Shown in pieces: positions 34,979 to 47,820 of a stretch of 64,000 nt of DNA. The translations under genes were made by a program, and so were the position numbers. The first letter of the stretch is position 1. The number at the start of each line of letters is the position of its first letter. Location of the stretch: contig CM047805.1 in NCBI GenBank assembly GCA_026214975.1, forward strand, positions 189,109,620 to 189,173,619, written 5' to 3'. Source of the stretch: Gentiana macrophylla (lineage: Eukaryota > Streptophyta > Magnoliopsida > Gentianales > Gentianaceae). The notes under the pieces are model-generated. The model ran no database searches. It saw only the letters and a program-made list of their open reading frames with translations, and was not told the origin of the DNA.

Positions 34979-35212
34979 TTAATTGTCATGAGATCCTTCT
35001 TTCGAACTTTTCCCATGCTTGTTTTTTTTGATCTTTTTACACCATGGATTCTCGGATATATAGCCTTGCTCAATCCGTGTGTTGAATAAATCGGAGATCA
35101 CTTGCATCTTTCTTTATATTTTTCTTGTATTCTCTTTGTCTCGATCCTCCCCCGGTCCATTATTCAAGAAGATCGTTTCTCTTGCAGAGGACTTTAGTAG
35201 TAGGGAAGCTGC

Positions 35213-35311
35213 CTGCGTGGCGAGGATCTGGACCACACAGCTTCTCGAGGTGGAATACACAAAGGCCTGTGTGTGTGGAAATTGTGTGGTCCAGATCTTC
35301 TTGCCACGTAG
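35213..35311. ncRNA. Candidate small-RNA hairpin (miRNA-like), unassigned
   Basis: Two arms of about 32 bases pair with only three mismatches and a two-base bulge around a loop of about 36 bases. The core GATCTGGACCACACA is perfectly paired. Size and pairing suit a plant miRNA precursor, but the arms match no miRNA family recognised here. A short foldback MITE is an equal alternative. Strand is undetermined. Confidence 0.4.
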
Positions 35312-35410
35312 ACTGATCCATAAGAGGAAATCACAGGATAATTTTTCTTATTCAAAGATATCTTTGTAGTGGTGATGCTCCCAAAAGTAGATTGAATGTG
35401 ATTTTAATAA

Positions 35411-35582
35411 GGAAAATGATATGTGCACTACACATTTGTGTAGTGCATAAACCACTACATGTGTGGTATCCATTGATTAAAGTGATTAATTATTTTTTGT
35501 GATGGGTCCCAACAGAATATGTATTGTTGATTGTGTTGTGTAAAATGTTGTGGTTGAATGAGTAGTGGATGTATCACTACTC
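35411..35582. mobile_element. MITE, 172 bp, with 9-bp target duplication
   Basis: TTTTAATAA is repeated exactly at 35402-35410 and 35583-35591. The ends are imperfect inverted repeats (AATGATATGTGCACTAC against GTAGTGGATGTATCACTACT). A related copy sits in the first PAL intron at about 62435-62604. The 9-base duplication suggests a Mutator-type or hAT-type driver. Confidence 0.8.
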
Positions 35583-35685
35583 TTTTAATAACAATGCCCA
35601 TGTTCTATTTAATAAAGACTCACATTCGAGACTACTTGCTTAAACGGTCTTATCACTTCCATTCAGGTCAACCTTCATCCGTAAT

Positions 35686-36003
35686 CAGGGGCGGCTTTAT
35701 ATGGGGGTTTTGAGTGCGGCCGACCTTCTAAAATAAAAATATTGTGTATAAATAGTAGAGATTTTTTTACGCGTGTTAATAAAAATATTGTGTATAAATA
35801 GTAGAGATTTTTTTTTATAAACACACACATATATATATATATATATATGTGATGAAATTGACCACCTTATTTTTATGTATTGACCCCCATTTTTATCTAT
35901 TTCCTTATTATTACATGTATAAAATTGATATGTAAATATACGTGTGATACGGAAAAAAAGTAACAAATTTCTGACCCATTCGAAAATCCTGCAGTCGTCC
36001 CTG
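35686..36003. mobile_element. hAT-type MITE, 318 bp, with 8-bp target duplication
   Basis: TCCGTAAT is repeated exactly at 35678-35685 and 36004-36011. The ends CAGGGGCGGCT and AGTCGTCCCTG are short inverted repeats of hAT type. The interior is AT-rich with a (TA)n run and no coding capacity. Confidence 0.85.
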
Positions 36004-36229
36004 TCCGTAATACTAGTAATAATACGGACACAACATGTGAGACTACACAACGAGTGACACAATCATCTTGTACTTCATTGATCATGATGTATAGTGATTA
36101 AGATGCAGACCATCATAATTAAGGGTACAGGTGACGTGTGGCTTTTTATCTGTTACTGCTATGGTGGTTAGAAGAGACTAATATTGTCTGCTAAAATTAG
36201 CATTAACAGGACACAACGTACCTGTAGTT

Positions 36230-37385
36230 CAGTCCAACCCCCTCAGCTCTCTTTCTTCTTTCCCTAAATTAAGTCCCTGTAGTTCGCTTCGGACTTGCAA
36301 TTGGATGCCTTAATTATCTTCTTCATTTTCTGCCTTAATTGCAATTCTTTCAGAGGTCAGATAATAGAGATTCCAAATTTCCAACCCAGTTGAATGTTTA
36401 CACAAAGTTTAGGGTGACAAGCAGGTATGAAGTCTTTACTTTCTTAATTATTGTTTACCTACTCCGTTCTTCTTCGTTTTTTAATTATTATGCTTCCATC
36501 GAAAATCCGATTATTTTCATTTTCTGTTGCTCAAACTTCTTTACTCTTCCTTTTGGGGCTGTGTTTTCACTTGAGCTGATTAGAAGAATAAAGTAATCAA
36601 TTGTGTTATTAAGTTGAATTTAGTTTGAGGGATTAGATAACATCTTGGTTCATCAATAGAAATACAAGTGATTTTTGGCGGAATTAATTCCCAATTAAAT
36701 CTTTCCTACATCAACTAAAGAGTTTCAAAAGAATATGGGAACTGCCTGTCTCAATTTTATTCCTCCAAAAAAAAATACAAATTTTAGTTAAAATGTTGTT
36801 TTATATTCTATTTAATATCATGTGGATTCAAATGAATGTTGTGTACATGTTGGTTTTGCGAAAAAAATCATCCAAAAATCCAATGCAACTCAAACACGTT
36901 GTTAATCATAAATTATCAACAAAACGGGTATCATCCAAGTGCTTTCTAATTTCTAGCCTTATGGGTGTGAGTTTAGTGCTTGTGCTTGTTAATATCGTTT
37001 TCTGGCCCCCAAGGGCATAGCTGCTCAGTAGCAAGTAATGTAGGGGTATTGTAGACTGTAGTGCGATCCTGCCTTTGAAATGGAGTGTGAGAGTTCGATA
37101 TTCTGTATCGACATCTCTCAAGAGAAAAAAGCCTTTGTAAACTGGACCATTGAGACATAACCTTCGATTTAACATCATTCACAAAACTCTAGGGATGGAA
37201 CAATGAATACTTGTGGAAGCCTTTCTGTTAGGGATAATTTTATTTTTTTTTTAATATCGTTTTCTGGAAAAGACCTAGGTTATGGGTTGTCACGAACGTC
37301 GGATATTCTTGAATGGTTGCAGAAAAAGAAGAAGAAGATAGTGAGTGAGAAGCAGTACATCGTTTTACATTACAGCGAGAGAGAG
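36230..37385 (+). promoter_or_regulatory. Probable 5' leader exon and leader intron of the small membrane-protein gene
   Basis: A pyrimidine-rich leader (about 36230-36424) ends at a donor CAG|GTATGA. An acceptor TTGCAG at 37322 starts a purine-rich leader stretch that reaches the ATG at 37386. The intron would be 898 bases. The intervening frames are not conserved-looking. This is inferred from splice signals alone. Confidence 0.4.
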
Positions 37386-37568
37386 ATGGGTATTGTGATA
37401 GTGATATCAGTGCCAGTAATATTGTTATTCTTGATATCAATCATGGCTTGTTACCTGATCGGTAGAGCAAGAGGCCGACAACAAGAAGCTGCACTTCACC
37501 TTTCTCACTATGGACCTCCTCCTGTTCCTGCACCTCCTCTTGGACTTCATTCAACTCCTAACAAATGA
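37386..37568 (+). CDS. Small single-pass membrane protein, 60 residues
   Basis: The ATG at 37386 opens a 60-codon frame ending in TGA. Residues 2-24 form one hydrophobic membrane helix (Ile/Val/Leu-rich, ending M-A-C-Y-L-I). A basic turn G-R-A-R-G-R-Q-Q follows, then a proline-rich tail (G-P-P-P-V-P-A-P-P-L-G). This layout fits plant small transmembrane proteins of unknown function. The basic residues after the helix predict a cytosolic C-terminus. The frame is open upstream to 37203 without an ATG-initiated family-like sequence, so the internal ATG is preferred. No function is assigned. Confidence 0.7.
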   Translation: MGIVIVISVPVILLFLISIMACYLIGRARGRQQEAALHLSHYGPPPVPAPPLGLHSTPNK

Positions 37569-38399
37569 GTCACCTCTCTCCGCCTTTTTTTTTTCTTTTC
37601 TTTTTTGTATATTCCTATCCATCTCTATAATATATACGTATGTGTGAATAAAAGGCATCATACACAATTATTTACAGCTGCATCATATATACTTCGGGCT
37701 TAGGTTAGACTTTAAAGAGGTTGAATGTCTTCAAAGTTATTGACCATTCATTCGGCTTTCCAGAAGTCAAATGGTATTGTGGTGCCTCAAAAATAGGTTT
37801 GGTATGATGTCTTTAACAATCTCATCTCTATTCTATATATACATGTAATAATTCCTTACTATCTGCTTTGCATTTCATATTAACCTTTAATTGCCAAGTT
37901 TACTTACGTAATCATGAGTAATAGATCCCTTCCTATATATGGACTGTACTTACCAAATCAGAACACCTTAAGTTAATTAAGCAACTCTTCCGCCTAATTC
38001 ATTCCATAATTAACTTGACTAACTTTTAATTCAACTCTTCCACCTAAATCTCTTCAAAGACTTTACGATGTGGAAACTGTAAATAGGAACTAATCATAAG
38101 CTACAACACTAGTTTTGCTGCTATGAACTCGAAGGAAAAGAAAGAAAAAGGTACAAAGAACAGATGATGTAGTGATCACACTCAGTTTTCAGTTGAAACT
38201 ATTGCGTTTATTGAATGTGTTGAACTTATTATATAGAAATCTTTCTATGAGCTGAATATACAACATAAAACCTAACTAGCAAGTAGCAACAAACTCCTAG
38301 CTGCATAACCGTATTAACGCTATTCTTCCGTAGGTGTTTGATAGATGTCTAGAAGAACTTTGCTTCAGCTGTTGCACTTTGTTCTTGTGCTTGCTAGCT

Positions 38400-39030
38400 T
38401 TATCCCCTTTCAGCTCTGCTTCTTGCTTATAGTAAATACGTACCCATAGGGTTGAGTTTAGACAATATATGGTGTAAGAAAGGATGTTAGCCACGAGTAC
38501 AACTTGTATTTTCTCTCGAATATGATGACAATCAACTTCTATGTGTTTTAGGCGTTCATGAAAAACATGGTTATAAGGAAGATATATTGCACCAAGTCTT
38601 GAATGTCCTAATTACCAAAATAGTTGAGCCAACAAATCTCACAGACAACCTAGGCCATGGCTCGGTACTTTGCCTCTCTCTCTGTAGAGCTACGTACGTG
38701 AACCTATGCCCTTGTTTCTTAGACTTCTGGGAAATTAGATAATCCCATTGAACATACAATACCATAGCCGGTGATGGGATGTCGTGTCCCCTTACAAGAA
38801 CCCTAACGAAAAAGCCAGCAAATACAATAAGAGACGACGGAGCATTAGCTGTCTCTTGGATAGAAAAGCGCGTGAGGACTTTTTTGATCAACTCTAAAGT
38901 GATTAAGAGTAGGAGTACCGAGAAATTGGCTGAGTTGTTGTACATTAAATCAGGTTAAAACTGTCATTTGTCAACACAATGTCATCTACATAAACTAAAG
39001 CTATGATAAACCTGTTTGTTATAGTTTTAG
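38400..39030 (-). pseudogene. Ty1/Copia pol fragment (RT and RNase H), decayed
   Basis: On the minus strand the Copia RT active-site box appears as V-Y-V-D-D-I-V-L-T (38975-39000). Further left are degraded RNase H pieces, ending in H-E-R-L-K-H-I-E-V-D-C-H (about 38525-38570). Several frameshifts and stops occur, and most of the usual sequence between the boxes is missing. No LTR pair was identified. It is an old, deleted Copia copy. Confidence 0.85.
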
Positions 39031-40130
39031 TGAACATGTTTATACTTTATATACCGACAATATGATTTACTTTGAAGAGTTGATGTCAGTATATAATTCC
39101 ACTGATGGCTGGCTGGCTTGTACAAAGCAATATAAAGACTTCTTGGGCTTCCATTATTGATGCAATGTGAGCAGAGAAAGTAATGCATGTCGGGGACTTT
39201 TGAGGAATCACTGCATGCTGGCTGAAAATGGTACTGAAACATGAATCTTACCATTCTTACTAATAGCCATATGTTTTCCCTCCCTCGAAATGTGTTTCAA
39301 GTTTCCGCTACCACCGTTGTGGTCCCACCATCGTAGGTGGTCACAATGGCATCCTCAAATTCTCGAAACAACATGCTCGTAAAACCTTTGAAGTCCGATA
39401 AATCCTTTTGAGTTTTGTTCATGAGATTGTGTAAACAAATATTATATATTATGTATGATCATCGATCACAACTAGTAGATTAATCCTCATACAAGCTCAA
39501 TAGAGGCTATGATAATATAATGACAAATACGAGGAGAGACTTGTCCTCAGAACATATATGATGCGGGCTTAATATGGCGGGTGGAATAGCGACAAGTCAT
39601 CGTTGTGAGACAAATAACAGCTTAGAAAACAAGTCGGGTTATGTATATAGATATGGATTTTGAGAGATACAAGGTGGGTGGGCTGGACGAGGTTAGGAGA
39701 TGGTATGTAAAATGGCAAAGTGATAATAGGGAGTGGATACTACTCCCCTTGTTAAAGTTAAACTTATGTGCAGCTGGGAAATTTCAGCTCAGCAGTGGTC
39801 TGATGTGCGTGCATCAAGTTTGAGTATATAACTCAAAAGGGTGCAAATTATCAAAAAGCTGTTTTCAAGGATCTTCAAAGTGTGAAGAAGATAGAGCGAG
39901 CTGCTGTATTCGTACATCTTTCTCTGTGTTCTTTGTGTCTCAAAGTTAGTTGGTTAGTTAGTAATTGTTTTAGGTGAATTGAGACGGTTAGGCTGTTATA
40001 TATAAACTAAAGGTGCATAGTGCAGACATGTTTGTTAATTAAGTTTTCAATACTGAAATCAACACTTGTAAAGCTTCCAATTCTCGATTCCACTCCAATG
40101 TATACATGTAGCTAGTTTATTTCGAATAAA
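39031..40130. other. Intergenic, nothing recognised
   Basis: No supported frame or RNA gene is present. The left part may still belong to the Copia remnant. Confidence 0.5.
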
Positions 40131-43100
40131 TTAGGCATGTATAACTCGTATAATTAGTTTAAAGGCTTATTTAATTAATAGGTGGTAGTTAATAAATAAG
40201 TAACTAATTATAAAAACCGAGGAACCGGGTTTTGTCAATCGTTACGATTTTAGTGATGGATTCTCGGTGAATCACACTTAGATAAATCGTTGAGTTTTTC
40301 GGTGATGGCTTCTCAGTGAACCCATCTTAAACAGAAACGAGATTACGCTTTGGGTGACAATTTAGAAATCGGAGAATCTTAGTACATGGGTTCGGAAATG
40401 GTCTAACCATGGTTGGGCGAGTTCAACAAGCTTCGGCTCAATCGACTCCCCTCCGCGTGTGATGTACGTTACAGTGGTTTGACAAGACTTAGCATAGCCG
40501 ATAAGCCTTCGGGCTAAACGGGACTTCTCTTACCGGATCAGTCTGAATTGTCACATATGTTCCAACGAATAAGACGGCGTAAGCTTGCCTACATAACCGA
40601 CCATGTTCGGAGTACTTTGATTTATTGTTCCTTATTGTCAAGACCGAAACCGTAATTAGTAAACCCACCACTTTTTCAAATTATTGAATGGGAGCGGGAA
40701 AGGCGACAGCCGACCCCACGGCCTCTACTATAGGTGCAAGCACGTGAGAGAATGGTGACGGGCCGCTTTGATTTCGGCCCCTTTCGGATGGTGTTCACCG
40801 CTATCAAAATTCAAGGCTTGGTCTCCGAAAGGATAGGATTTCGGGTACTCATCGGGTCATTGACCTGCCCCTCGTAGGCATACTCGGGGCGTACTTTGAG
40901 ATCTGATATAGTAGGTCACACTCATTATTGATATTTTCGAAATATCTAGGCTAGAAAAGGAAGGTAATCAATGATTAAAATCCGGGATGTCTGATTCCTG
41001 TGAGATGTTCGATTCTCAAAGCTTAATCATTGAGAGAGATTGTCTCAGTTTAACCGTCATAGTGCTGATATCGACCCTCTCGGACAAGATCGCGTGCGAG
41101 TTAAATCCTTGGAATGGTAGGATAAACTTTTTTATAGTTTATTATTCCTAAAATAAATCTAGTAGTGAAAATTTATTTTTGAATTTAATTTTCATCATAT
41201 TTTTTACACTAAATCTACTAGGCTACTAAACTGTTAGTAATAAGACTTCATTAAAAATGTGGAAAGTAACAAAGACGTTGTAATTATCAAAAGAATGCGC
41301 TTAATTTTTCGTAAAAGATTTATTCTCTTAAGCCTTTAAAAACTTAAGTGACATAGTATAGGTATGTCACGAGTGTCACTCGTGTTGAACGAGAGACGAC
41401 CATACTTAGTTTACAAAAGATGACATAGGACTATCATATAAAATTCATTTAGTGAATTTTAAAAATGTAATTACACATCAAATTTCTAATTGAAAATTTG
41501 GAAAATCATATACATAAGGCGTTGCTAGTTAGACGGTATTTGGAACCGATAAACTAGTGGGAGCCTTAGTCTTATGATTTGTTGTTTTTCCGAATCATTA
41601 GAAATGTGTAATAGATCGCACAGAGTTTCTCCATTCATTGGAAAAACAAGAATAAAGCGCTGCTAGTTAGATGCGATGATTTGGAACCGATAAACTAGTG
41701 GGAGCTTAGTTCGGAGATTTTATAATCTTTGAAACATCATGAACACAAAGATTGCTAGTTAGGCAAGATTTGGAACCGATAAACTAGTGGGAGCTTAGTT
41801 CTAGGTGATGTTCTAATCTTTGAAAAATCATAAATACAAAGTGTTGCTAGTTAGACGGTATTTGGAACCGATAAACTAGTGGGAGCTTTGGTCTTCTGAT
41901 TTGATGATTAGAAAAATCGATAACCCAAGCAAATAACACTGAACATCCCACAGTTCAAGAGTGGTGTCTACTCAAACGAACTGCTAGTTCAAGACTGTTT
42001 TCATTTAAGGAAAGTCGAGAATAGGAAAGAATGTTTATACGTGTTAGTCATCTAAACTAAGTAGTTTTAAGGCTAAACCGAAAAATTAATAAATTGAAAA
42101 CTAGAGGATAAGGAAAGTGATTTCGGATCACTGACCAATGCATCCTGAGAAATTTCCTCGAAAGCTAAGTTCTTTGGAAGAACTAGGTAGCTTTGCATTA
42201 AACGATAAATAAAATAGACAACGGGCAGTTATTTCAGATAGACTAGTGGGAGTGATACAAGGAAATGAATCTCGGATTCAATTCTCGAGTATCACAGAAA
42301 ACTCATTTTCTGTTTTTGGATTCGTTGGAACGAACGTATTCATTTTCAATAGGATAATTTGTTTGTCTTATTGACGATAAATATAATATTCGTAGCACGA
42401 ACCCAATACTCGGACTTTTGTTTGATAAAGTCAGAACCACTAAGAAATGCCGAATAGGTATATGTAACACATCTTAAGCAATATAAACGCAAATGGTTTC
42501 CGTATTTAGATAAACACTTCTTTATATACTATTAATTAGTGCATATTCCCCAACGACAAGATCTGCAGACTGGCTTAGGGTGATTCCTATTTGTCCAATC
42601 AAAGGAACCCTGTCTCAAAGGAACAAAGCCTAAGTTTCCTTTCAATCGGGAAAGGGTAATAGATTTAAAGAAGTTACATAGCTTGTTCATATTGACCTTC
42701 GGGATCATATGAAAGATACAAGCTAGTGGGAGCTTTTGAAGTAGTGACATCTTGTCTGACAACTACTCGAAACTCCGGTAAGTTTATCCAAAATATTTGG
42801 AGAAAATCTCTGATTTCACTCAGAGATAGAGTATTCCATACTCAAAATATAGGCTATTGCGTAGTCTTGGGATGATGCTCGGCCCGCCTCCCCCAGTGAA
42901 ATGTTTTCACTAAGGGATACACCATAAATTTGCCTTATATTGTTATTGATGTGCTACGATACACTGCTGAACTCATTTAAGATATTGGTTGCAAAATAAC
43001 GGTTGTAATGAAAAACCGAGAAGTCTACCTAAAAGATGCCTACGCATTTGTGGATAAAGAGTGAATTCGGTTCACCCCACTTCCGTAAATAGAGGCATTT

Positions 43101-44775
43101 AGCACCGAGTGCTTGAAGATAGGACTGGAAATTTTACGTACACGTTCAGGTCGTGAAATATCTTAATGCATTGAGTAAAGGTTCGTTATAAAACTCGTAA
43201 AATCAGATAATGACGGTTATACTGTCAAACTCGGTCTGATAGAGTCTATAAATAACAACCTTGGATCTTGGAGTATTTGTACTCAAAATGTTACTAACTG
43301 ATTTGTTCAGTCCACATCCAACACCGGCAGTTGGTGATAACACTAATAAAAACTACTAAACTAGATCAGTATATCAATCCACCCCGAACGTAGTGGGAGT
43401 ATGGTTTGTCCATTACCCATTGCAGGACCTTACGGTTCATAGGGTAGATTGATGACCTATAGTCCTTTGTGGGTGTGTAGATCCTGATCATAGAGGTTGG
43501 TTTAAAAGCCATAACCCTGAATGGAGTTTGATACTCCGGTTCTGCTGAAACTCTTGTAGAACCACCGAGTATCTCAGCCCGAGTGGGAGTAATTGGAACT
43601 ACACGGAGAAGAGTCGAATGAATAGGAAAGTTCAACTTTCAACGCAAAGTCGAGTAATTTAGGGGTGATTCCCTAAAAGGTAGAGAGTTAACCGCACCGT
43701 GATCTCTTACCACTCGCCTTGCTTGATTTCGCCGTAAAGCGGGAAATAGGGTGATTCCCAAGACTTCCTTGCCGAACAACGGAATTTGAATTCATTCGAA
43801 TGTAGGGTTTTAGCTAAGAACAAATGACGGATTCGTTACAAAGCGTAAAATAGGGGTGATTCCCAAGACCTTTATGAGACTAACGGTATCTTAATTTATT
43901 CGGAAAGAACCTTTGGCGATGCCTTCCATAGCTTATATCATTTGGGGATTAAAGCAAACCTCAGGTCATTTCAAAGTCATATATTTTAATATGTGGACTT
44001 GACCGTAATGTTGATAAGTCTTTCGTAGATCGGGCATCAATATTAGTAAAGAGTATGTAGATTAGTGTTTGTGAATGGTAACATCAAAACAATTGGAAAC
44101 AACATGGGTGTGTTATCCAAGTCAGAGTCTGACATGCCATCGGGATTCATTCTAAAGGATTTGATTCGCTCAAATTCGCGAGAATCGATCATTGGTAATC
44201 CCATCAATTCACCTGGTTAAGATCTTTTTTGCATTTATACAGCATTCAACGATGTAGTCTACCCTACCTCTCAGGAATGATTATCTAAACCTGCGGATGA
44301 ATACTAAATGGGATGTTTAGTGAATCCTCAAGTCTCTTCGGGAGAATGAGGAATAATATGTTAGTATATTCGAGAATATAAGTGATAACACTGCTTCTGG
44401 CTTTAGGTCGGATTAAGGATGATCGTTAAGTTGATTTTGTCCTCAGTGTTGAATCAAAGGCATATTGAAATCGTACCACCTGATTAGATGGAAAGGCGAC
44501 GTTTCGATCCCAAAGAGCGACTCAAGCCACCAACCTACCTGATCAGTGTACCAAGTCACATGGTGTTCAGTTTTAAGTACGCCGGGTCATCGACCTACCC
44601 TACGGCGGCATACTCGGTCGTGCCAGAAACGTGAATTACTTGGATGCGCTTGGAGGTATGAATCTTAGGGACATGTCTCACTTGTTTTGAGCAAGTGGGA
44701 GAATGTTGTAGATATAGCTATAAAGGTGTGCTTCTAAAACAATTAATCCACTTGCCTTTCGTGCAAGTGGGAGAT
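40131..44775 (+). mobile_element. Non-coding interior of a Copia-like LTR element
   Basis: About 4.6 kb without polyprotein motifs ends in AAGTGGGAGAT followed by TGTTAG, the purine tract and LTR start typical of Copia elements. It is rich in internal repeats: ATTTGGAACCGATAAACTAG units (41525-41880), TAGTGGGAG (many), GGTGATTCC (at least four) and a pair of GGGTCAT-GACC segments (about 40855 and 44590). The left boundary and 5' LTR were not found. Confidence 0.5.
41525..41880 (+). repeat. Four-copy repeat, each unit a hairpin CTAGTT ... AACTAG
   Basis: Units begin at 41525, 41663, 41755 and 41847 (spacings 138, 92 and 92). Each has CTAGTT pairing with AACTAG around a loop with TTTGGAACCGATA, followed by TGGGAGC and an A-rich tail. 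In two units an inner CGGT/ACCG stem is also present. Confidence 0.85.
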
Positions 44776-45600
44776 TGTTAGCCAGAGTCTTAAAAAGACA
44801 ATTATATAATTGTTTTAGGACAAAATTAATAATTCATCTTATTATATGCATGTATACTTATAATTAAGACACTATCAAAACCCTAAGACTGTTTATGTAA
44901 TCACATAACTCGCCAGTGGCTATACACAAGAGGATTGAAGTTAGTGAGTTAGTGAGATGTACTTAAAATTAACTTAGTCCGTAGCGTTTATTAATCTGAG
45001 TGCGGGTGTCATGATTAAGTTGCTATTAATGCGTCCCGTAACACTTTAGGTGTGACGGTCTTATCCGGATCGCCGGTAATAGGAGTATCTAGTGGAGCAT
45101 TTATATATGATGATAATCATATAGTACTGACCGATTTGATTTGAGTTCTCGATATAATTTCATGTCGAGAAGTCTTATCGAATCACAAGATGATCATATA
45201 TGGATTAATCTTAATCCCGAGGTGATCACGACCACCGCTTAGACTAGGGTAGAGTTTGATGTGTTAGTAAGGATCACTTCAGTAGTATGCTGGTCCAACA
45301 CTTCTCGTTGGCTTCTATTCTAGAATGAGTGAGTAGTATGCGTGTTATCACGGATATGAATCCATTCCTTCCTAAGTAGATGATGATTCCTTTATTTGTT
45401 AACCCTAAACCGATCGATGGGCCCAGTTCATATCATGTTAGTTATGAACTAATTGATCACTAGGGGTTAATTGGTAAATAAAGATAATATGTTTGAGAAG
45501 GGTTTGCGGAGATATCCCGAATCGGCCGTGAATAATCATGGAGGATTTATCCGTATTTAATGATTATATCAGTGGAGGCTTATCAACTCATAGTTGAGTC
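44776..45600 (+). repeat. Copia-type LTR, 5' part only
   Basis: It begins TGTTAGCC directly after the purine tract. About 750 bases match 52143-52950 in direct orientation. The match stops near 45600 (TTATCAACTCATA), so the rest of this LTR is missing. Confidence 0.8.
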
Positions 45601-47820
45601 TTGTTTTGCTTTCCAGTTTTGTTTAGAAATTCTTCATCCCTTCAGTTTTTTCTTCGATTCCTGTCAGCGTTATCTGGATATCGATTGGTCATTTTTTATT
45701 AGTTAAAACAATGAGTCAAAGATTGACAAATTGTAGTTGTTGTTTTATTCAGCCACTGCCAAACAAAGGGAAAGGGAAAGGGAGACGCCCCTCCCCCGGC
45801 TCCACCCCTCAAACCAAAGCATCCCAATGGCAACTCCACCACCACCAACTTTCCTTTGATTTATTTATTTCTCTTTTCAGTTGGGTTCAACCTTTTTTTT
45901 TTTCTTTTTTTTTTCCCAATGGTATAAGTGCTTGAAGAGATTAGGTGTTATAACGATAGTCTAGCCTAACTGTAACGTGAGGTGTGAAGGTTGAAATCAT
46001 TTATTAAGCGACCTCTTTCAGTAAAAAAAATAATTTAAAGATGAGTATACCGAACCATTTAACACGTCTTTCAATTTATATCTTCCACTGGTCCAAGGAC
46101 GGTTGGTTTTTGGGAACCCTTTGGTTGGGTTCAACCTATTTTTTCCCTGCATTTTCACGTTATTATTTATTATAGAAAACCAACTTTCCAATATATAAAA
46201 ATTTCTCTCCATATATTGACGGTATACCGTATACTTCATCAATATGCCTAATTTAAAAAAAAAAATCAACCAAACAAAAAAAAAAAATTCAATGATAAAC
46301 ATTGTCTTGTTTAAAATTTTATATCAATAAGAGATCTCATTATTTTATAGTTCAATGCAAGGAAAACAAGTACTGAACTGATTTTTTTATTTATTTTTTA
46401 TTTTTTTTTATGTTAGATCTGATCTGATTTTTTTTTTATTTTTTTTATGTTATCAATCTGATTCATTAAAAGATTTGTTCTCCGTGGATCTAGTTTTGAA
46501 TTTTTGTATTTTTTTATTTTAAATTTTTTATTTTGTTTTTGTTGGGAAAAGAGAACTTTCGTCGAACATGTTGACTTTGATTCTAAAATGAAGTACAGGT
46601 AAACACCGATAGATGAATAATTTTCTCTGGTCCCGACTTGGGCAAAAGGGTTTAAAATTAAATGAATAATCTCGCTAAACGAATATTTTTTTTCTGATTC
46701 CGAAGGTATTCATTTATCGAGATTTTTTAGAATATAAAGCTGAGTTCTTGGGATGATTAAATAAAGAAATTTTCTAACCGTAAAAAAATACTACTACGTT
46801 AGGGTCCGTTTGAACAGGAATTTGGATTAACATTTATTAAAAAAATAAACTTGGTGTTTGGATTGTGTTGATTTTTAGGTAGAATAAGGTGGATGTGAAG
46901 TATTCTTAGGAGAAAATTAAGAACAAAAAGATTTGTTTTATTCAAAAGAATGAAATTGTTTATCAAAAAAAAAAAAAAGAATGAAATTGTTTCCTTATAT
47001 CCCTCGGGGGACCAAAAAAAGAAAAAAACTGTTTTCTTATAGAAAACTTCGGTAAGAGAAAATGATCATTCAAGTGTTCATGCATCAAGTTTTTTTCTTC
47101 TTTGGAGGACGTTGAGACGCATTAGATGTGATCAGTGACGGAACCGGAATTTTTTTTCGAGATGGTCTTAGTATATAAACTTCAAAACTAAAAAAAAAAT
47201 ATGGGGCGGTCTTGGTGTTAAGATCAAGCACTTACTGTTCTACTAAAACTAATTGATGTTAATAAATGTGCAACTCTATTTCTTGACACAATATAATTTT
47301 TCTGCGCTTCAGTCGAATCCTCTTACGGTTGCAGATGGTGGTAACATCCAACCTCTACCTATTGAATCTAAAGAAGGTTTGTTTTCCCCTGGATACGGCT
47401 TTAGTGGTAAAGACATACGTGCCAAGCAGTGAAGACGGCCTCTAACTGGAAGTTCTGGAGGTCACTGTTCGCTTCCCGTAATGGGGTTGATTTCCGATTG
47501 ATAACACCCTTCAGTCATAGCAGAGGTTTCAAAGGCGCCCATGTTGAAGCTACTAGGTTACTCCGATTAACCTCTCCTCACTTTCCTGTGGGATCGGGGT
47601 GAGGGACCTTAATTGGTAGGGTTACTCATTTTTTTTAAAGAAGGTTTGTTTTTAAATCGCCAGGATAAATACTCTTTTGGTTAACAAAAAGAGACATTAG
47701 ATACTAATATTAAGACTAATACTAATACAATAATAAAATAAAAATATCAAAATTTGGGGTGGTCTTGAGACCCCCCACCCTTAGGGTAGTTCCATGATTA
47801 TTGTAAAGACACTATCTCTC
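45601..47820. other. Intergenic, AT-rich, several unresolved repeat fragments
   Basis: No gene is supported. A stretch starting AGTGACGGAACCGG (about 47135) looks like an hAT-type terminus, but no partner or target duplication was confirmed. The rest is T-rich low-complexity DNA. Confidence 0.45.

Noticed and set aside
35213..35311. Assignment of the hairpin to miR167, miR166 or miR396
   Set aside because: Only short partial resemblances were seen (for example GAAGCTGCC just before the arm). The would-be mature strand is not paired as those families require.
35079..35369. 96-codon plus-strand frame
   Set aside because: It overlaps the hairpin at 35213-35311 and has no recognisable domain. 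The open frame is likely chance.
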